Counted from the first letter of the stretch, positions 1 to 11,929 are shown. The stretch: DNA of 64,000 nt from Linum tenue (GCA_946122785.1 CAMGYJ010000006.1:68821676-68885675), one strand, 5' to 3'. Program-made: numbers and translations. The notes: a model not told the origin generated them from the letters alone.

Positions 1-409
1 ATTACCACATTCATGGTAATTGAGAATACTACACCTCCCCCTAGTAATTTGACATTACCACGTTTTCTTACTTCTTTTTCCAAATTCCATACCATCAATT
101 CTCACAAAACTAAACCTTATCCAAACGTGAGTTTTTTTTTCAATTTCCACAAGTCAATTCCTTGGTTTTGTAAAACATGGAAATTCAGACAAATTTCAAC
201 GTTTTAAAATTTCCACATCCAACATTTCAGTTGAATAATCTTGAGAACTAGTTTTTTTTATTCAATTATTACATCGTATTTTTTGCACTAATTTTGAGCA
301 CTCATTAAATGGGTAGAGCATGTGGCGACAGAGGAGTAGAGTTCGAAATCCGGCAAAAAATCCGGTTGGCCCATTCGTAAAGACTTCTAAAAATGGAGTC
401 AGTAGTCAA
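1..409. other. AT-rich intergenic DNA, no gene seen
   Basis: The only open frames here are short and low in complexity. They lack recognisable domains or splice signals. I see nothing to annotate. Confidence 0.5.
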
Positions 410-615
410 CAAATAAAGTACAGTATTTTTATTGGGAGTGTAGGATCCCGTGCAGATTTTAGAAGATCTCAAACGCTAATAGTACAAAGTACAGTATTTT
501 TATTGGGATAGTAGGATCCCCTGCAGATTTAGAAGATCTCAAACGCTAATAGTACAAAGTACAGTATTTTTATTGGGAGTGGAGGATCCCTCGCATATTT
601 AGAAGATCTCAAACA
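410..615. repeat. Three-copy tandem repeat, about 70 bp period
   Basis: The motif CAGTATTTTTATTGGG recurs at 421, 492 and 562. Each copy is followed by a BamHI-like GGATCC, a variable stretch and AGAAGATCTCAAACGCTAAT. The periods are 71 and 70 bp. The third copy is the most diverged at its right end. No function is inferred. Confidence 0.85.
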
Positions 616-1126
616 CTTTTGGAAGCCGCCATGGAAGCGAAGAGAGAAGCAGAAGAAAAAATAACAAAACAGTATACAAAGATAAACAAATGTTACATAG
701 AGTCCAACAAAAACAAAAAGCTGTACTTTCCCTCCCTATTTTATCCTATTATACATATGGCAACTTTCCTATCTTTTTACATTTTGGGAGCATGATCAAC
801 AAGTACGCGTCAATATGGCGCAAAAGAACCACCACATGAAGTAGGGTTCCACAACACCTATTATGGAATCGCAACAACATGTGATGATTCTTTTGGCGAT
901 ATTCAGACGGCGACTTATTGTCATTGCTCCCCTCCCTGCCTCTAACAAAGACCCTGCATGGAGAGAAAAGGAGAAACAATACAACGAAGGATTTAGTTTA
1001 ACAGTCATGATCTAACAATGACATAATTAAAGGAAATGAGATCTAAAATAATACGCAGTCTCATCATTACCACTGCACCCGAAAATAAAGCATGGGATAG
1101 GAGGACGAAGAGGCGGATGGGGTTGA
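616..1126. other. Intergenic DNA without a supported gene
   Basis: Overlapping minus-strand frames near 749-1008 encode Cys/Trp-rich peptides with no domain I recognise. They look like chance frames. Confidence 0.4.
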
Positions 1127-1264
1127 TTTTCGGAGTTTCATATTGAGAAGATGGAAGAAAGGGTTCTTTTCAGGGATTGAGAGTAGGAGGAACAAACAGC
1201 AGCAGGAGATGGTTTTCGGAGTTTCATATTGAGAAGATGGAAGAAAGGGTTCTTTTCAGGGATC
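1127..1264 (+). repeat. Direct duplication of about 52 bp, 86 bp apart
   Basis: The segment beginning TTTTCGGAGTTTCATATTGA occurs at 1127 and again at 1213. The copies are nearly identical through TTCTTTTCAGGGAT and are separated by a short purine-rich spacer. This is a recent local duplication with no coding role evident. Confidence 0.85.
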
Positions 1265-1602
1265 GGAGCACGGTCTCTCCTTCACTGATTAACGAATTTA
1301 TAGATTGACTCGTAATTACTTTTACTTTCCCTCCCTTCACATTTACTGAAAATTACAGTCCCTACCACTGCCTCGGCCTTGGTAACGCCAGCATTGGTTA
1401 TGGGCAAAAGCGACTTTCCGAATTCGGCAATATCTGATTGGGTGACACGCCGCGGTTAGGATTGAAGCTCTTTCACCATCGGATTAAACAAAAATTTAGG
1501 AATTGACGGCGGGAGATGGGGATGTGCTTTTAGACTGGCTTTGTAGATTAACTAACTTTTTCGTTTACCAAAATTAATCTACAGATTTGGTACATGTAAT
1601 TG

Positions 1603-1632
1603 TAACCCTAAACCCTAAACCAAACCCTAATA
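1603..1632 (+). repeat. Short interstitial telomere-like tract
   Basis: A run of CCCTAAA-type units (AACCCTAAACCCTAAACC, then AAACCCTAA) matches the Arabidopsis-type plant telomere repeat. At two to three units it is too short to be a telomere. It borders a field of degenerate repeats. Confidence 0.6.
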
Positions 1633-3240
1633 CACGAACCAATCAATACCATATACTCTACAACAATAACAACACCTTATAGGCTTATACCGTAACCAAT
1701 CAATAACATATATACTTTAAACCATCAACACCTTGCTCCTCCCTTATACCATAACCTTCAAGACCTTATACTGTATACCAACAACACCTTCTTCTAACTC
1801 CATCCCCAACTTTCAATTTATAATAAGTGTTTCCTTTGAAATATAAAATGGAACCCACCTTGGCAATTGCTAGCATAATTTAGGGATGTAGATGAATATA
1901 AATTGTTAAGTGATGAATTGCTAAAATTGATGATGTGGCGGTAGGGACCTCGTTTAGAAATTGTTGTTCAATTTTAGGGATGAAGATGATCAATACACTA
2001 ACCCAATACCATATACTCTAAACTATCAACACCTTATACAATATCGTATTTTAGGGATGGAGATGATCAATACACTAACCCAATACCATGTACTCTAAAC
2101 CATCAACACCTTATACAATATCGTATACCTATACGCTGATAAATTAAAATTATAACTTGCTTTTCAAAACATAAATTAAAAATTGATACTCACTAAGTAT
2201 CGAACCACAAACCTCTACTTTATTGACTAAGCAAATAAGAGACAATTAACCAATTAAGCTACATCACATTGATGACCATCTTGCATAATTTCGCTTTCTT
2301 ATTAAGTGAAGGGTTAAAATGAACGATAAATATATCACAGGGGATTGTTTCAACTTCGGCGGGGACTGAGAGAGTGGAAAAGGGGTAATTATTCTACCAA
2401 AAAAGAAAAGAAAAGGGGGAATTAATGAAGAGTTAAATTGGACGGATTGTCTTTACCACGCCACTACAAAATCATTCGGAGCAAAAACACGCAGGTTCAA
2501 ATCAAACAATAAATGATCAGCATTTATAAGCAGATATAAAGAATTATGTCTAAGTACTGATAAATGTGTCACGCTACAATAATTATGTCTAAGTTTTTTT
2601 AGTAATAAGGCATGATCAGCATTTATAAGCAGATATAAAGAAAATATAAAATCGAGAAAAAATAAGACAACACCTACCCTCACCCTTTAACCAATCGATA
2701 CCATATGCTCTAAACCATCAACACCTTATAACCTACCCATATACCATATACTCTATACCATCAACAACCTAATACCCTAAGCAGTCAGTACCCATTTCCT
2801 TTAACATCAACACCTTATACAACAATCGTATACCTTTACGCTGATAAAATTTTACATTTTGAAAATACTTGCCCAACTAAAGTACATAGGTACTTCAAAA
2901 GTGAAATTCTAACTTTCGTTTCAAAACATAAATTAAAAAAATATCCTCACTCAGTATCCAACCACAAGCCTCTCATTAGTCTACAAGAGGTTTGTTATGT
3001 ACGAGTGCATTGCATAAAGAGGGGAAATCGGCGAGAGAGTGGAATGGGATCTCAATTAATGAAGAGTTAAATTGGGTGGATTGTAGTTTACCTCGTACCG
3101 CTAAATGTGTAAAGAGACACGCTAGCATTTACCAAATCCCAAAAAAGATGGAACACAGAATTATGTTTAAATTGCGTGAACTCAATGAATGATCAGGATT
3201 TTAGAAGCAGAAGCAGATGAAAATAAGTAAAACAAAGAAT
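1633..3240 (+). repeat. Degenerate direct repeats plus a segmental duplication
   Basis: Phrases such as ACCATATACTCTAAACCATC and CATCAACACCTTATACAA recur many times between 1640 and 2830. Beyond these short units, about 1970-2540 resembles about 2690-3210 in the same order: the CAACACCTTATACAA block, a TACGCTGATAAA block, TTTCAAAACATAAATTAAAA, then GAAGAGTTAAATTGG. This suggests an old tandem duplication of roughly 0.6 kb. AATGATCAGCATTTATAAGC is additionally repeated at 2511 and about 2610. No coding potential is seen. Confidence 0.65.
2196..2266 (-). mobile_element. SINE-like tRNA-derived head (A and B boxes)
   Basis: Read on the minus strand, TAGCTTAATTGG fits a Pol III A box and GGTTCGATACT a B box, about 43 nt apart. 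That spacing is slightly wider than in a tRNA, as seen in plant SINEs. I could not fix the ends or a TSD. The partial duplicate near 2950 keeps the B-box side. A degenerate tRNA pseudogene is the alternative. Confidence 0.4.
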
Positions 3241-4200
3241 CGCCACTGAGATAGACAATTATCAAAGGCCCAACCTAATGACAATCCGGAACTCAGTATC
3301 TATTATCAACAAACTAGATGTCATGGGTCATGTACAAGCCCACGTTTGAATGTTATTTAAAAGCCTGCAAAAATCAATAATCAGACCCAGTCCAACTAGA
3401 ATTAGTCCTAAACGCACCGTTAATACATAAACACAAATTAAGGAGACCTCTCCATCTGATTCGAATCAAATTAGGTCTTCTTCATCTCCTTCCTCAATCC
3501 TCTGGGCGAGACGAACACTGCATATCAGGAAACCTTAATTTCACCGAGTGATAGAAGTTTCGAGAAAATGACAATAACGCTAAGACAAGATGACAAAGCA
3601 CTAGCGACATGAACCCTAGGGTTAGCAAACCTCTTTCAAGGGTTCTTTTGCAAACGAAAAGTTTGATGAACACAATAATAGACATGGTCGCCGTAATCGT
3701 GTTAGAAAGAGATAGGCGAGTAAATTCCGCACGGAAATAAAATGGCGATGAACAAAACGTCGATTTGTGGATAAAAGGATTTGGGGTTCAAAACGATGAT
3801 TATGTGAGGATTTCATATTGGATGGGGATCTTCTCTTCGAATGTGGATACATAGATTTGGCGTATGAAACATGATGATGTTGGGGATTTGAGATTGGATA
3901 GGGAGCTAAATCGAATGTGGATCAAATAATAAAAGGATTTGGGTTTCGAAACGATGATTTTGTTGGAGATTTCATATTTGATAGGCAGCTTATGATCGAA
4001 CTTCGAACTTAGAGTTAGAGGGGACCCTCCAAGGCGAATGAGGGATCGTAGAAGGGAGACTGGAAATTGGTTAGGGCGGCGGGTCGTATCCATAGGGTTT
4101 AACCTCTTAATCGATATCATTAAACCGGGTACAGTTAGGTTGAAGTCCAATTAATAAAGTATGAACGCTTCGTGATGCTTTTGGTAATTTTCCTTGCCCC
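3241..4200. other. Non-coding DNA with degenerate internal repeats
   Basis: Between about 3775 and 4020 a unit containing GATTT-GGGTTTCGAAACGATG and TTTCATATTGGATAGG-like text recurs three times in decayed form. This creates an open minus-strand frame of 116 codons (3800-4150). The frame is repeat-derived and matches nothing I recognise. Confidence 0.35.
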
Positions 4201-4585
4201 CGGTTACCCGTACCCCGGATTTTGCCCTGGGCACCGTAGAACTGCCCATATATATATATATATATATATAGTGCCTTTAACCCTTAATGAGTGAACCCTA
4301 GGTCCCAATTATCTAAATCATAACTATAAACCCTCATATGGTGCATTGATTTTTTTGCCTATATTTGGACGAATCATAACCGCCGATTACTGTTTCTAAT
4401 TAAATTGATCTTGGGGTATAAGATTTAGAGAATTAAGACCTAGATTTTGATCTTTAAGGGTTAGAGTATAGTATCATGTCTGAAAGATCAGCCAATTCAA
4501 GTTCTGGATAGCGTTTTCTTACTCAAGGTATGCGGTATCTCGGATTTCACCTTGGGTACCGTAGAACTCCTCATATATATACAAA
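4201..4585 (+). repeat. Direct pair of about 55-bp repeats with a (TA)n tract
   Basis: The segments at about 4201-4256 and 4527-4583 share CGGATTT-CCTGGG/CTTGGG-ACCGTAGAACT-CC-CATATATATA. A (TA)n microsatellite lies at 4248-4270. The pair could be ends of a decayed element. I found no TSD. Confidence 0.5.
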
Positions 4586-4611
4586 TTTCTCCCTTTTCTT
4601 ACTAAGGGTTT

Positions 4612-4675
4612 GACCTAGTGGTAATACCATTAGCATAGAAACTAAAGGTCTCAAAATCTAATATCCTAAATAGTA
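4612..4675 (+). mobile_element. SINE-like fragment
   Basis: TTTGACCTAGTGGTAATACC followed by an AAGGTCTCAAAATCTAATAT-like stretch resembles the A-box/B-box head of Au-type plant SINEs. The B box is degenerate and the tail unclear, so this is tentative. Confidence 0.3.
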
Positions 4676-5516
4676 TCTTAATCACCAAAAAACTAAAAAC
4701 CTATATCACCCTTATCCAAAAAAATTATCCCTTTTTGAACTGTCAAACTGTTTAAAATTTCACAACATAGTTGCATCCACCACAAAGGAGTATGTTCCAT
4801 CATAATTAATGTTATGTTTCAACATAAATTGTGTTATATCACCTTGTGAGGAGGACGTGTAACACCCTAACCCGTCCGGGTACTATTTTTACCAAAATAA
4901 CTGAAAATACTTGGGAAAATAACGAAAACCTTTCATAAATAACTTTAACAAGTACTGAGAATAAACTGTAATTTCTTAAAACAAAGCCCTAACACTTGGG
5001 CAAACTCAATCCTTAAAATCTCAAAAGGATCTCCAGTCTATACTCTTAATCATAAGATGTAACAACTCATTAATCTATAACGTTGCCGCTTACTGAAAAC
5101 CTTGACTAGACATCCCTCTACTCTCATACAATCCTCCTCTAGCTGGCTTCCATGGAGCTGCTTCTTCCGACCTCGATGCTCTCTAACTACTCCTCTGGCT
5201 CTTCCTCTTCAAACTGGTGAGTGAGTTGGGGTCAGTTTACGCCCTTACGTTTTAACAGTCTAGTACTTTAGTATTTTACTTCAGACACTTAACTTAAACT
5301 GGTGGGAGTTGTTTGTACTTCCACTCTTATAAAAATCTTCTCTTAAAACTATATGGGAGTTACTGTTACTCTCCCTTCTCAAATCTAAAATCTCAACTTA
5401 AATACTTGGCCGACACAGGGATCCCTCACTAGCTAGTCCGGTTGCCCAACTCATACGTATGAGAAGCCCTCCAGGCTTTCCTTAAACTTAAACTTATCGT
5501 GGAAGGCTCTTCTTCC

Positions 5517-5655
5517 ACGATTCTCAAGAGCATAGCTGCTGCTCATCTTAAAAATCTCAAGAGCATAACTGCTGCTCAACTTAAATATATCAAGAGCATA
5601 ACTACTGCTCCGTCTCAAAGATCTCAAGAGCATAACTGCTGCTCTATCTGAAAAT
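5517..5655. repeat. Short tandem array inside the solo LTR
   Basis: About four copies of a 40-43-bp unit contain CAAGAGCATAACTGCTGCTC. The inverted LTR copy near 54400-54510 has the same array. It is therefore part of the LTR family and not a local event. Confidence 0.7.
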
Positions 5656-6540
5656 CTCAAATGGCAACGGACTAATGCTAGTGACTAAAAACACTTAAAA
5701 CGACTTCAATTTCTTAAAGGTGAGTTACTTCTTAAAAAGAACTTGTTTCTTAAACTTTAACAATAACTTATACTCGTAAAATTTCAAAGTAAATAATAAA
5801 CATTCACTTCAAGTCATAATTCAAACAAGACACGTATCATGCGTACCCTTTACACTCACTCACCTCATTACAATCACTCTGAATTAATCAGGGTTCCTCG
5901 TTTAGGTATCCATGAAATCTCTATCTCCTTTGCATCGTTCCAAAAGCTGCATGTGATTTCCATTACAAGAAAATCAGTTCCTTACGTACTATAATTCTCT
6001 CATTCTTAATCCTCAATTAACCCTTCCCTCCAATCAATTCCCAATAGCCACGTGAGTACCATCCTTTGGAGTGGGCAATTTATTCAAATTGACAAACCCA
6101 TTTAACGTACAAAGCAGCTGCTAGCCAATCACGAACAGGCTTACCTTGCTAATAAGGCCATGCGGATGGAGGCTGGAACTCTGGGGGTTCTCGAGGGAAA
6201 GAGGAGGGTCGACGGAGGGCTGGCGCTGCTGCTACCTTTGGTCGCGCGGCTGTTGGCGAGAGCGTGGAAAAATGTTGGGGGGTGGTGGCGATGCCCGGCT
6301 GCTGCGGCTTCGTCGATTCATCTGTTCCTCTCAAACCAATGCTTTCGTGAATCCCCTTCGCTAAGCTCTCTCGCGATCGCATCCGGTTGCGACTGCGGCT
6401 GCTTATTCTTGTTGTGGCAGGGTGATGCCGTGATGGTGAGGAGGGGATTTTGTGAGCAGTCGAATAGAAGGGCGGCAACTCTGCTTTTGGTTTTCCCTAT
6501 GGGAATAGAGTGACTTTCTGAGTTGTTCTGTTTAGATTTG

Positions 6541-7508
6541 CTTTTTTTTTTTTTTTTTTTGATAATGGTGATGATTATATTAACAAAAGAAAAAAGGAGT
6601 ACCAAGTACACAGCCACTGCAAACCAAAGAAAGAAAAAGCTGGCACAAGAATTGCAAGCGCCAAGCCGCCAAGAGGAGCTAGGCAAACCAAGATGCCCCT
6701 GCTCACTCAGAACGAAAAAAAGGAAGTAAAAAAGAAAATGAAGAAGGACAGCAAACACAACAGACAACAGCAAAACAGCATACAAAGTCCAGGAAAGGAA
6801 GCAACAACATCATGAGTCCACGCAATCACATGACAACAGCAACACAGCAGCGCAGCAGTGGATCGCAAGCCGCACCAACCACAACAGCAGCGGAAGCCCA
6901 CAGAAAACCGACCATCAGCAACACAGCAGCGTGAACCATCACTGATTCCGACCAGGCCACATCCATTGCAACCCTTGCGATCTGCTGATCTTGCCATGAG
7001 CCACTAGCCATTCAACAATTGCATACATCGTCTTCCTGAGAACCGAGGAAGCAGGGAGAGCTTTGTCTTCGAACAGTCGGTGGTTCCTCTCCAGCCATAC
7101 CTGCCAGCATACCGAGTGTAGGGCACAATAAGCAATCCATTCGAGTGTATCAGAAGGTTGCTCCGCCTTCCAATTGCGAATGATGCTGACGATATCACCG
7201 CAAGGATCCAACTCAATGTTACACTTCTCTTTCATCTCATTCCAAATACTTCTCGTGTACTCACATCCCGCCAGCAAATGATCTATGGATTCCGAGTCTT
7301 TTAGACACAAACAACATCTGTTTGCCATTGACATTCCTCTTATCTGAAGATTATCGAGGGTGAGGATTCTTTTGTGCGCGACAGTCCACAAGAATGCATT
7401 GATCTTCGACGGGATACATTTTCTCCAAACTGAGTCAGCTGGGAACTCCGGCAGCCCCGGGAACAGATTGCTAAAAGTGCCGGTTGGAATAAAAATTAAT
7501 GGTCTCAA
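6541..7508 (-). pseudogene. 5'-truncated LINE, RT C-terminal zinc-binding (zf-RVT) domain
   Basis: The minus-strand frame 7508-6939 has no in-frame stop until its end. It contains VWRKCIPSKINAFLW, then RCCLCLKDSESIDHLLAGCE with the C-x2-C...H-x4-C pattern, then WLERNHRLFEDK. This order is that of the zf-RVT (PF13966) domain at the C-terminus of plant non-LTR retrotransposon polymerases. A T-run at 6541-6560 is the LINE poly(A) tail in reverse. Reverse transcriptase and endonuclease are missing, so this is a dead 5'-truncated copy. It sits inside the solo LTR and is therefore younger than it. I could not identify a TSD. Confidence 0.8.
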
Positions 7509-7689
7509 TTACTCGGGTCTTGATTATAGGACAAGGCTTGGTTCGATTCAAGTTTTAGTTCGTCGATTCAATCCACACATTTATTATGGGTTGAATCCAA
7601 ACTGAAAATCGGGGTGTTACAGTACGTCTCCTCATAATTAATGTCATGTTTCCTTATCATTCTTTTATAAAGTTTTTGGTTGACATTGT

Positions 7690-7880
7690 GAGATTTCCGA
7701 TGTGGTTTTTTTCATCTTTCTGGCCTGCTTCATGAGAGTTTTGGTGTGCATGGTTGCACAAATTTCTAATATGCTTCAGGGAACTTGTGGTCAGCTTTAT
7801 GAGATTTTTTGTCTATTCGAGAAAACTTTTAGTAAACTTTGTGGTATGCTTTCTATATGCTTCATGAAACTTGTGATAAG
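7690..7880 (+). repeat. Degenerate repeats around TATGCTTCATGAAACTTGTG
   Basis: Variants of CTGCTTCATGAGAGTTTTGG, ATGCTTCAGGGAACTTGTGG and ATGCTTCATGAAACTTGTG follow one another at irregular spacing of roughly 60-110 bp. They lie directly upstream of the Copia relic. Confidence 0.45.
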
Positions 7881-8222
7881 TTTTATAGAAAGAAAACATC
7901 AATACTTACTTGCACTCACAAAAACAGTACTCTTCCAAACAATTTGCCTTCAAATTTTTGGCATTTTGTTGTAATGCAAGCAACTCATATGATAAACATA
8001 TTTCCTACTCCTTTTTTCCACACTAACACACCTTTTGAACAATTATGCAACAAACCACTAAATCTAACTCATCTTAGAGTTTTTTGTTGTTTATCTTATG
8101 CATCTACGATTAAAGCAACAAGGACAAAGCTTAATGCAATAGTTGAACCATATGTTTACCAAGACATCCTCCTGGTATTGAAGGTTTTAGGTAATATGGC
8201 TCAGACTACACATCCTGATTGA
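7881..8222 (+). pseudogene. Ty1/Copia integrase C-terminal fragment, frameshifted
   Basis: One frame reads ERKHQYLLALTKTVLFQT. After a shift near 7930-7945 another frame continues with LPSNFWHFVVMQATHMINI, TPFEQLCNKPLNLTHLRVF and CCLSYAST. This is the conserved end of Copia integrase (ERKHQHLL..., LP..FW..A...A..IN..PT, TPFE.L...P...HLRVFGC). The rest of pol, gag and LTRs were not found beside it. The decayed sequence breaks off near 8222 where LTR-type DNA begins. Confidence 0.8.
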
Positions 8223-9238
8223 CGGTGAACTATAACCGACGATAAGGTGTAGCATAGGGTAAACAAGTAATAAAAATATCAAACCACGGGTCTCCTATGT
8301 GTACCTTACCTCGGGTTAGGTTTCGTTATCTAACCAACCTAGAATAGTGATTAAGAAACTAACCTAACCACTACCCTAGCTAATTACAAGTGATGAAGCT
8401 CTCTTAGGTTTGTATCTCCCTAGTTCTATTGTTTGGATCGATGTTGAATAATATCCTAGCTCAATCGATTAACTGCCCTACTGTTATGAGATCGACTCAC
8501 TCGGGATTGACCCAGAACGGCGAAGTGATGGATGGTAAGGTGCTCTATTCAGCCTAGGGATTCATATGTCGTTAGGAGATCGATTGAATCAACTCACTTG
8601 TTGATTACCCGAATGATATATGATAGGAGTGGCCCGATGATGTCAATTATGGGCGCTAAGGGGATTATCTCCCTCGTAGGTCAAAAGCTCAATTGACTTG
8701 AAGTGGAATACAAAATCATGCAATCCTTGAAAACATCCATCAAATAGATAAATTCATCAATCAAACATAGAATTTGTCACATACATCAACATTAAACCAA
8801 AATCTAAACCTAGGGTTCATCAACCTAAGAGAAAGAGGTATAGTTCATAGAGGAGATGAGAGAGATTACAAAATTGCTCAAGATCTTCATATTCTGCATA
8901 TTGTAGGCTTGAATCCTTGACTTGAAGATCAACCCAAGTCTTCAATTAAGCTCCAATATCACTCTAGAACTCCTCTTAGGTATTTGGGGTCGAAACCCTA
9001 GAGAGAGAACCAAGTTCTCCTCCCAAAAACCAGCTTCATTTTCTCACTCCCACAAGTTGCCTTTTTATACAGCCTGATAGCCAATTTTACGGCCTAGATC
9101 TCACGGCCATGACATCGGACTCCCAGTCGTGATCTCATCCAAAAGCACATAGTGTTTGTTGTCGTTTTAGTCCAATGTCACAGTCAACTGGAAATTGTCA
9201 AGGTCTGGTGACCGTAACAATTGATCTGCCAGCGAGAC
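8223..9238 (-). mobile_element. Left part of a gypsy-type LTR split by a later insertion
   Basis: Non-coding DNA rich in short ATCGATTGAATC/CAATTGAC-type text. Its continuation after the nested element (13875-about 14135) ends with CCTAGCGTAAAATAGG on the plus strand. On the minus strand this parallels the start of the solo LTR at 58986 (TTTCACGCTAGGTTGT), so both are probably related LTRs read on opposite strands. The exact ends and TSD are not resolved. No open frame of note. Confidence 0.5.
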
Positions 9239-9628
9239 TGGTAGACATTTAGTACTTTTCTATTTATGAGGATTTGATTGTTAAGAATTGTTTATGTGGG
9301 TTTCAATTGAGGATGGGTTAAGATTAATAAGTCAGGGTAGTGATAGGTAATTGTATTTTAGTACGTAAACTATGATGCTACGTAGAAATGGGTAAGCAGA
9401 GATTATAACCCTAAACCTACTTTGATCACTCTCTCTCAATTTCCCCTTGGCCGCCGAGCCTTCTCCCTCCTTTTCCCCTGCTGCCGCTCGGCAGTTCTTC
9501 TTCTCCCTCTCTTCCTTCGTGCAACCCCCAAATCCCCCTTTCTTTCATCACTCAGTTCTTAGGATCAACCCCTAGTTGATCCCCATAACCTAATCCCTAG
9601 ATAGAGCTCTGATCTTGGAGTTCTATCA
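9239..9628 (+). repeat. 5' LTR of the gag-only element
   Basis: 390 bp, closely matching the 3' copy at 13479-13874. It contains AACCCTAAACC and a C/T-rich stretch near its right half. It is followed within 3 bp by the primer-binding site. Confidence 0.9.
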
Positions 9629-10999
9629 TTTGGTATCAGAGCCCGATTCCTGGGTTCGTGATCTAGCAAAGACGATCGAGATGGTGCTGAAGAAGTCCAT
9701 GGCCGCTGCTGAGAATGTTGCTATGGCCAAACAAACCGCGGAGGCTGCCGCCGGACTGTCGGAGGGTACCAAGGAGACGGCGGCGAAGGTGCCACCCCCA
9801 CCGAAGGCTGCACAGGGGCGGCCACCACTTTCGTCACTGAGGGTGCAGGTGGACGGCGAGCTGGAGGACCTGACTGAGCAGGAGACGGCGTCGATCAGTC
9901 TCGGCGATCTCGTGACTATGATCGCGGAGGAGCGCCAGGCAAGGTTGGAGGAGACTAGGCGGATGGAGCGCAGGCTCGATGACTTTCAGGCCATGCTGGT
10001 GGCGATGCACGGCGAGAGGCGGCCGGGACCATGTGGCGCGAATGGCGAGGAGGGGGCGCGCCAGGAGGAAACCGTGCCGGCGGCGCCAGGCGCAAAAACA
10101 TTGACGGCGCCTGGCATGGCGGCGATGGCGGCGGCCGGCAGGGCACGGCGCGGCGGGCGGCGCGGGTCCGAGCGCGGCGGTGGGGGCGGCCTCGGTCGTG
10201 GAGCTGGCGCCGCTGCTGCCGGAAGGCACGGAGGACCCAACGGCCAATCGGGAACGGCCGGCCCATGGGCCACTAGGTCGGGGTGGCGGGACTGGACTTT
10301 TACCTACGTCGACGGAGATGACCCAAGAAATGGCGGCCCGCAAGGGAAAGGCCAAGGTGACGGGCTACGGCAGTGGGCCATATGGCTCGATGAGTCGGTC
10401 TGATCCAGTGAGGCAGTTTAACGAACCGCAGGGGCATGGCTGGCTCAGCATGGATCAGGAGCAGCTCGAGGAGGAGCTCAGATTGGCGGACCAGGATGCA
10501 TCATGTGCCGATCTGGCCCTAGAGGGAGTTTACATGGGCCAGAACCAAAATTCGGGCCGAGCTACACGCGTCGGGCCACGCCAAGAGGAGCAGGCCTGGT
10601 TTGGCGGAGCTGGGCTGGGCCGAGGGAGCGGCTTGGCGGGGCGTGCCCAGCAGGGATCGACCGAACCGCACGGGACCGGATCGGGGCGAGCTGTCGGTTG
10701 GGTCGGTTCGGTTAGGGGCGAACCGGGTCGAGGCGGACCGTTTTGGGTCACACCGGGATGGACCGATGCGGGTCGGATCGGGTCTGGTTGGGCTGGCTGG
10801 GGGTCAAACCGGTTCGATCCGCCACACGGGGGAGCAGGTAATGTGGGCCTAAACTGCTGGCAAGGGCCGTATGGGCCTGGAGGAGCGACTGGGCCACCAG
10901 TTCGAGGGGCCTCAAGCAGTTTTGGACATGGAAGGGGCTCCCAGTTTGATCAGAATCACCCAGGCGGGGACCCTGGCTATGACAGGTATGGTTCGTACC

Positions 11000-11929
11000 T
11001 TATAAAGCACCAGGGGGTGCTTTTGATCAGAATACGCAGCTCACACACACAATCGAACGATAGATGATGGATAGGTAGAATTCTCGCCACAATCGAGGTG
11101 ATTAATCGATTGATAAGAGAACTTGCTAAACGATTCTGGAATCCACTCAGAATAGCTTCACAAGGGTCTTGTAATTATCTAAGGAATCCACTCGTAGCTA
11201 ATGACAATGGGTAAACTCTCGAGACGCAACTCAAGAACTCAAACACTCGGTTTGTATTCAATTCAATCAACTCTATCCTTTACAACGTGAGAATGAAAGC
11301 TATTTAAAGACAATAAAATCCTAATACAAACCTAATAGAGCTAGGAAACAATTATGGTAAAAACAAACTCTAAAAAGGACTCAAAATTCGGCCATAAACT
11401 TCCTTTTTTTGCGCACAAGTAAGCTGCCCGCAAAACAGTCAAAATGCAGCTTTCGTACTAACTTCGCGCCTTTTGTTCGAGGCCTTCCCGAACTCCAATC
11501 CTTCATCCAATTCCTTCCCTTTGTACATTAACATACCTAGTTTCATGTTGTGGAAGCCTTTTGACTTGAATCAGATACATACTCCTCGAATTAAGCTCCA
11601 AAGTAGGCTTCACAACACAGTTTTCTGCCTTAGTCATTTTCTGGCAGTTTTCTAGTTTTGAGGTAGCAACTTTGAGGCCTTGGAAAACAACCTTAATGAC
11701 ATCATCTGGATCCACAAAGCATACCATTGGAAACATGGCAACTTTCTCTGTAAAACAAGCCCTTGAACTGGAATTTCCAACAAGCCAATTAAGAGAACCA
11801 TGCCTCCAAAGTATGTACCCTGAAAACGGATTTTGACTTAGCCAAATTCTGCCTTTCTTCTTCCCAACTTTGTTAGCTTCTTCGTCAAATAAATTAAACG
11901 TGTATAATGGACCATTTGGGATCATATCA
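11000..11929. mobile_element. 930-bp insertion in gag with 5-bp TSD GTACC
   Basis: GTACC occurs at 10995-10999 and 11930-11934, and removing the insert restores Gag reading (DRYGSY-QYHPAYDG). The right end is ATATCA, while the left end TTATAAAG lacks TG, so it may be a decayed solo LTR. Its 11440-11830 segment is clearly homologous to the right arm of the hairpin MULE at 28310-28690. A minus-strand frame of 140 codons (11503-11925) has no domain I recognise. Confidence 0.65.

Larger units (their letters stand above)
4858..7621 (-). mobile_element. Gypsy-type solo LTR with nested LINE
   Basis: The ends are TGTAACACCCTAACCCG on the left and CGGGGTGTTACA on the right, so the termini are inverted repeats starting TG and ending CA. 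The flanks GGACG (4853-4857) and GTACG (7622-7626) match at 4 of 5 positions, consistent with a decayed TSD. The left 1 kb is homologous to the LTR at 54133-55296 (opposite strand) and, more distantly, to the LTRs of the 49822-61295 element. I infer the LTR sense to be minus, because CGGGTTAGGGTGTTACA is the usual 3' LTR end before a Met-tRNA primer site in such elements. No internal domain is present, so this is a solo LTR. Confidence 0.65.

Noticed and set aside
1603..1632. Chromosome end
   Set aside because: Only two to three telomere units and ordinary sequence on both sides.
9834..10355. 173-codon antisense protein in the gag region
   Set aside because: It is a GC-rich shadow of the Gag frame, rich in Arg/Pro/Ala, with no domain.
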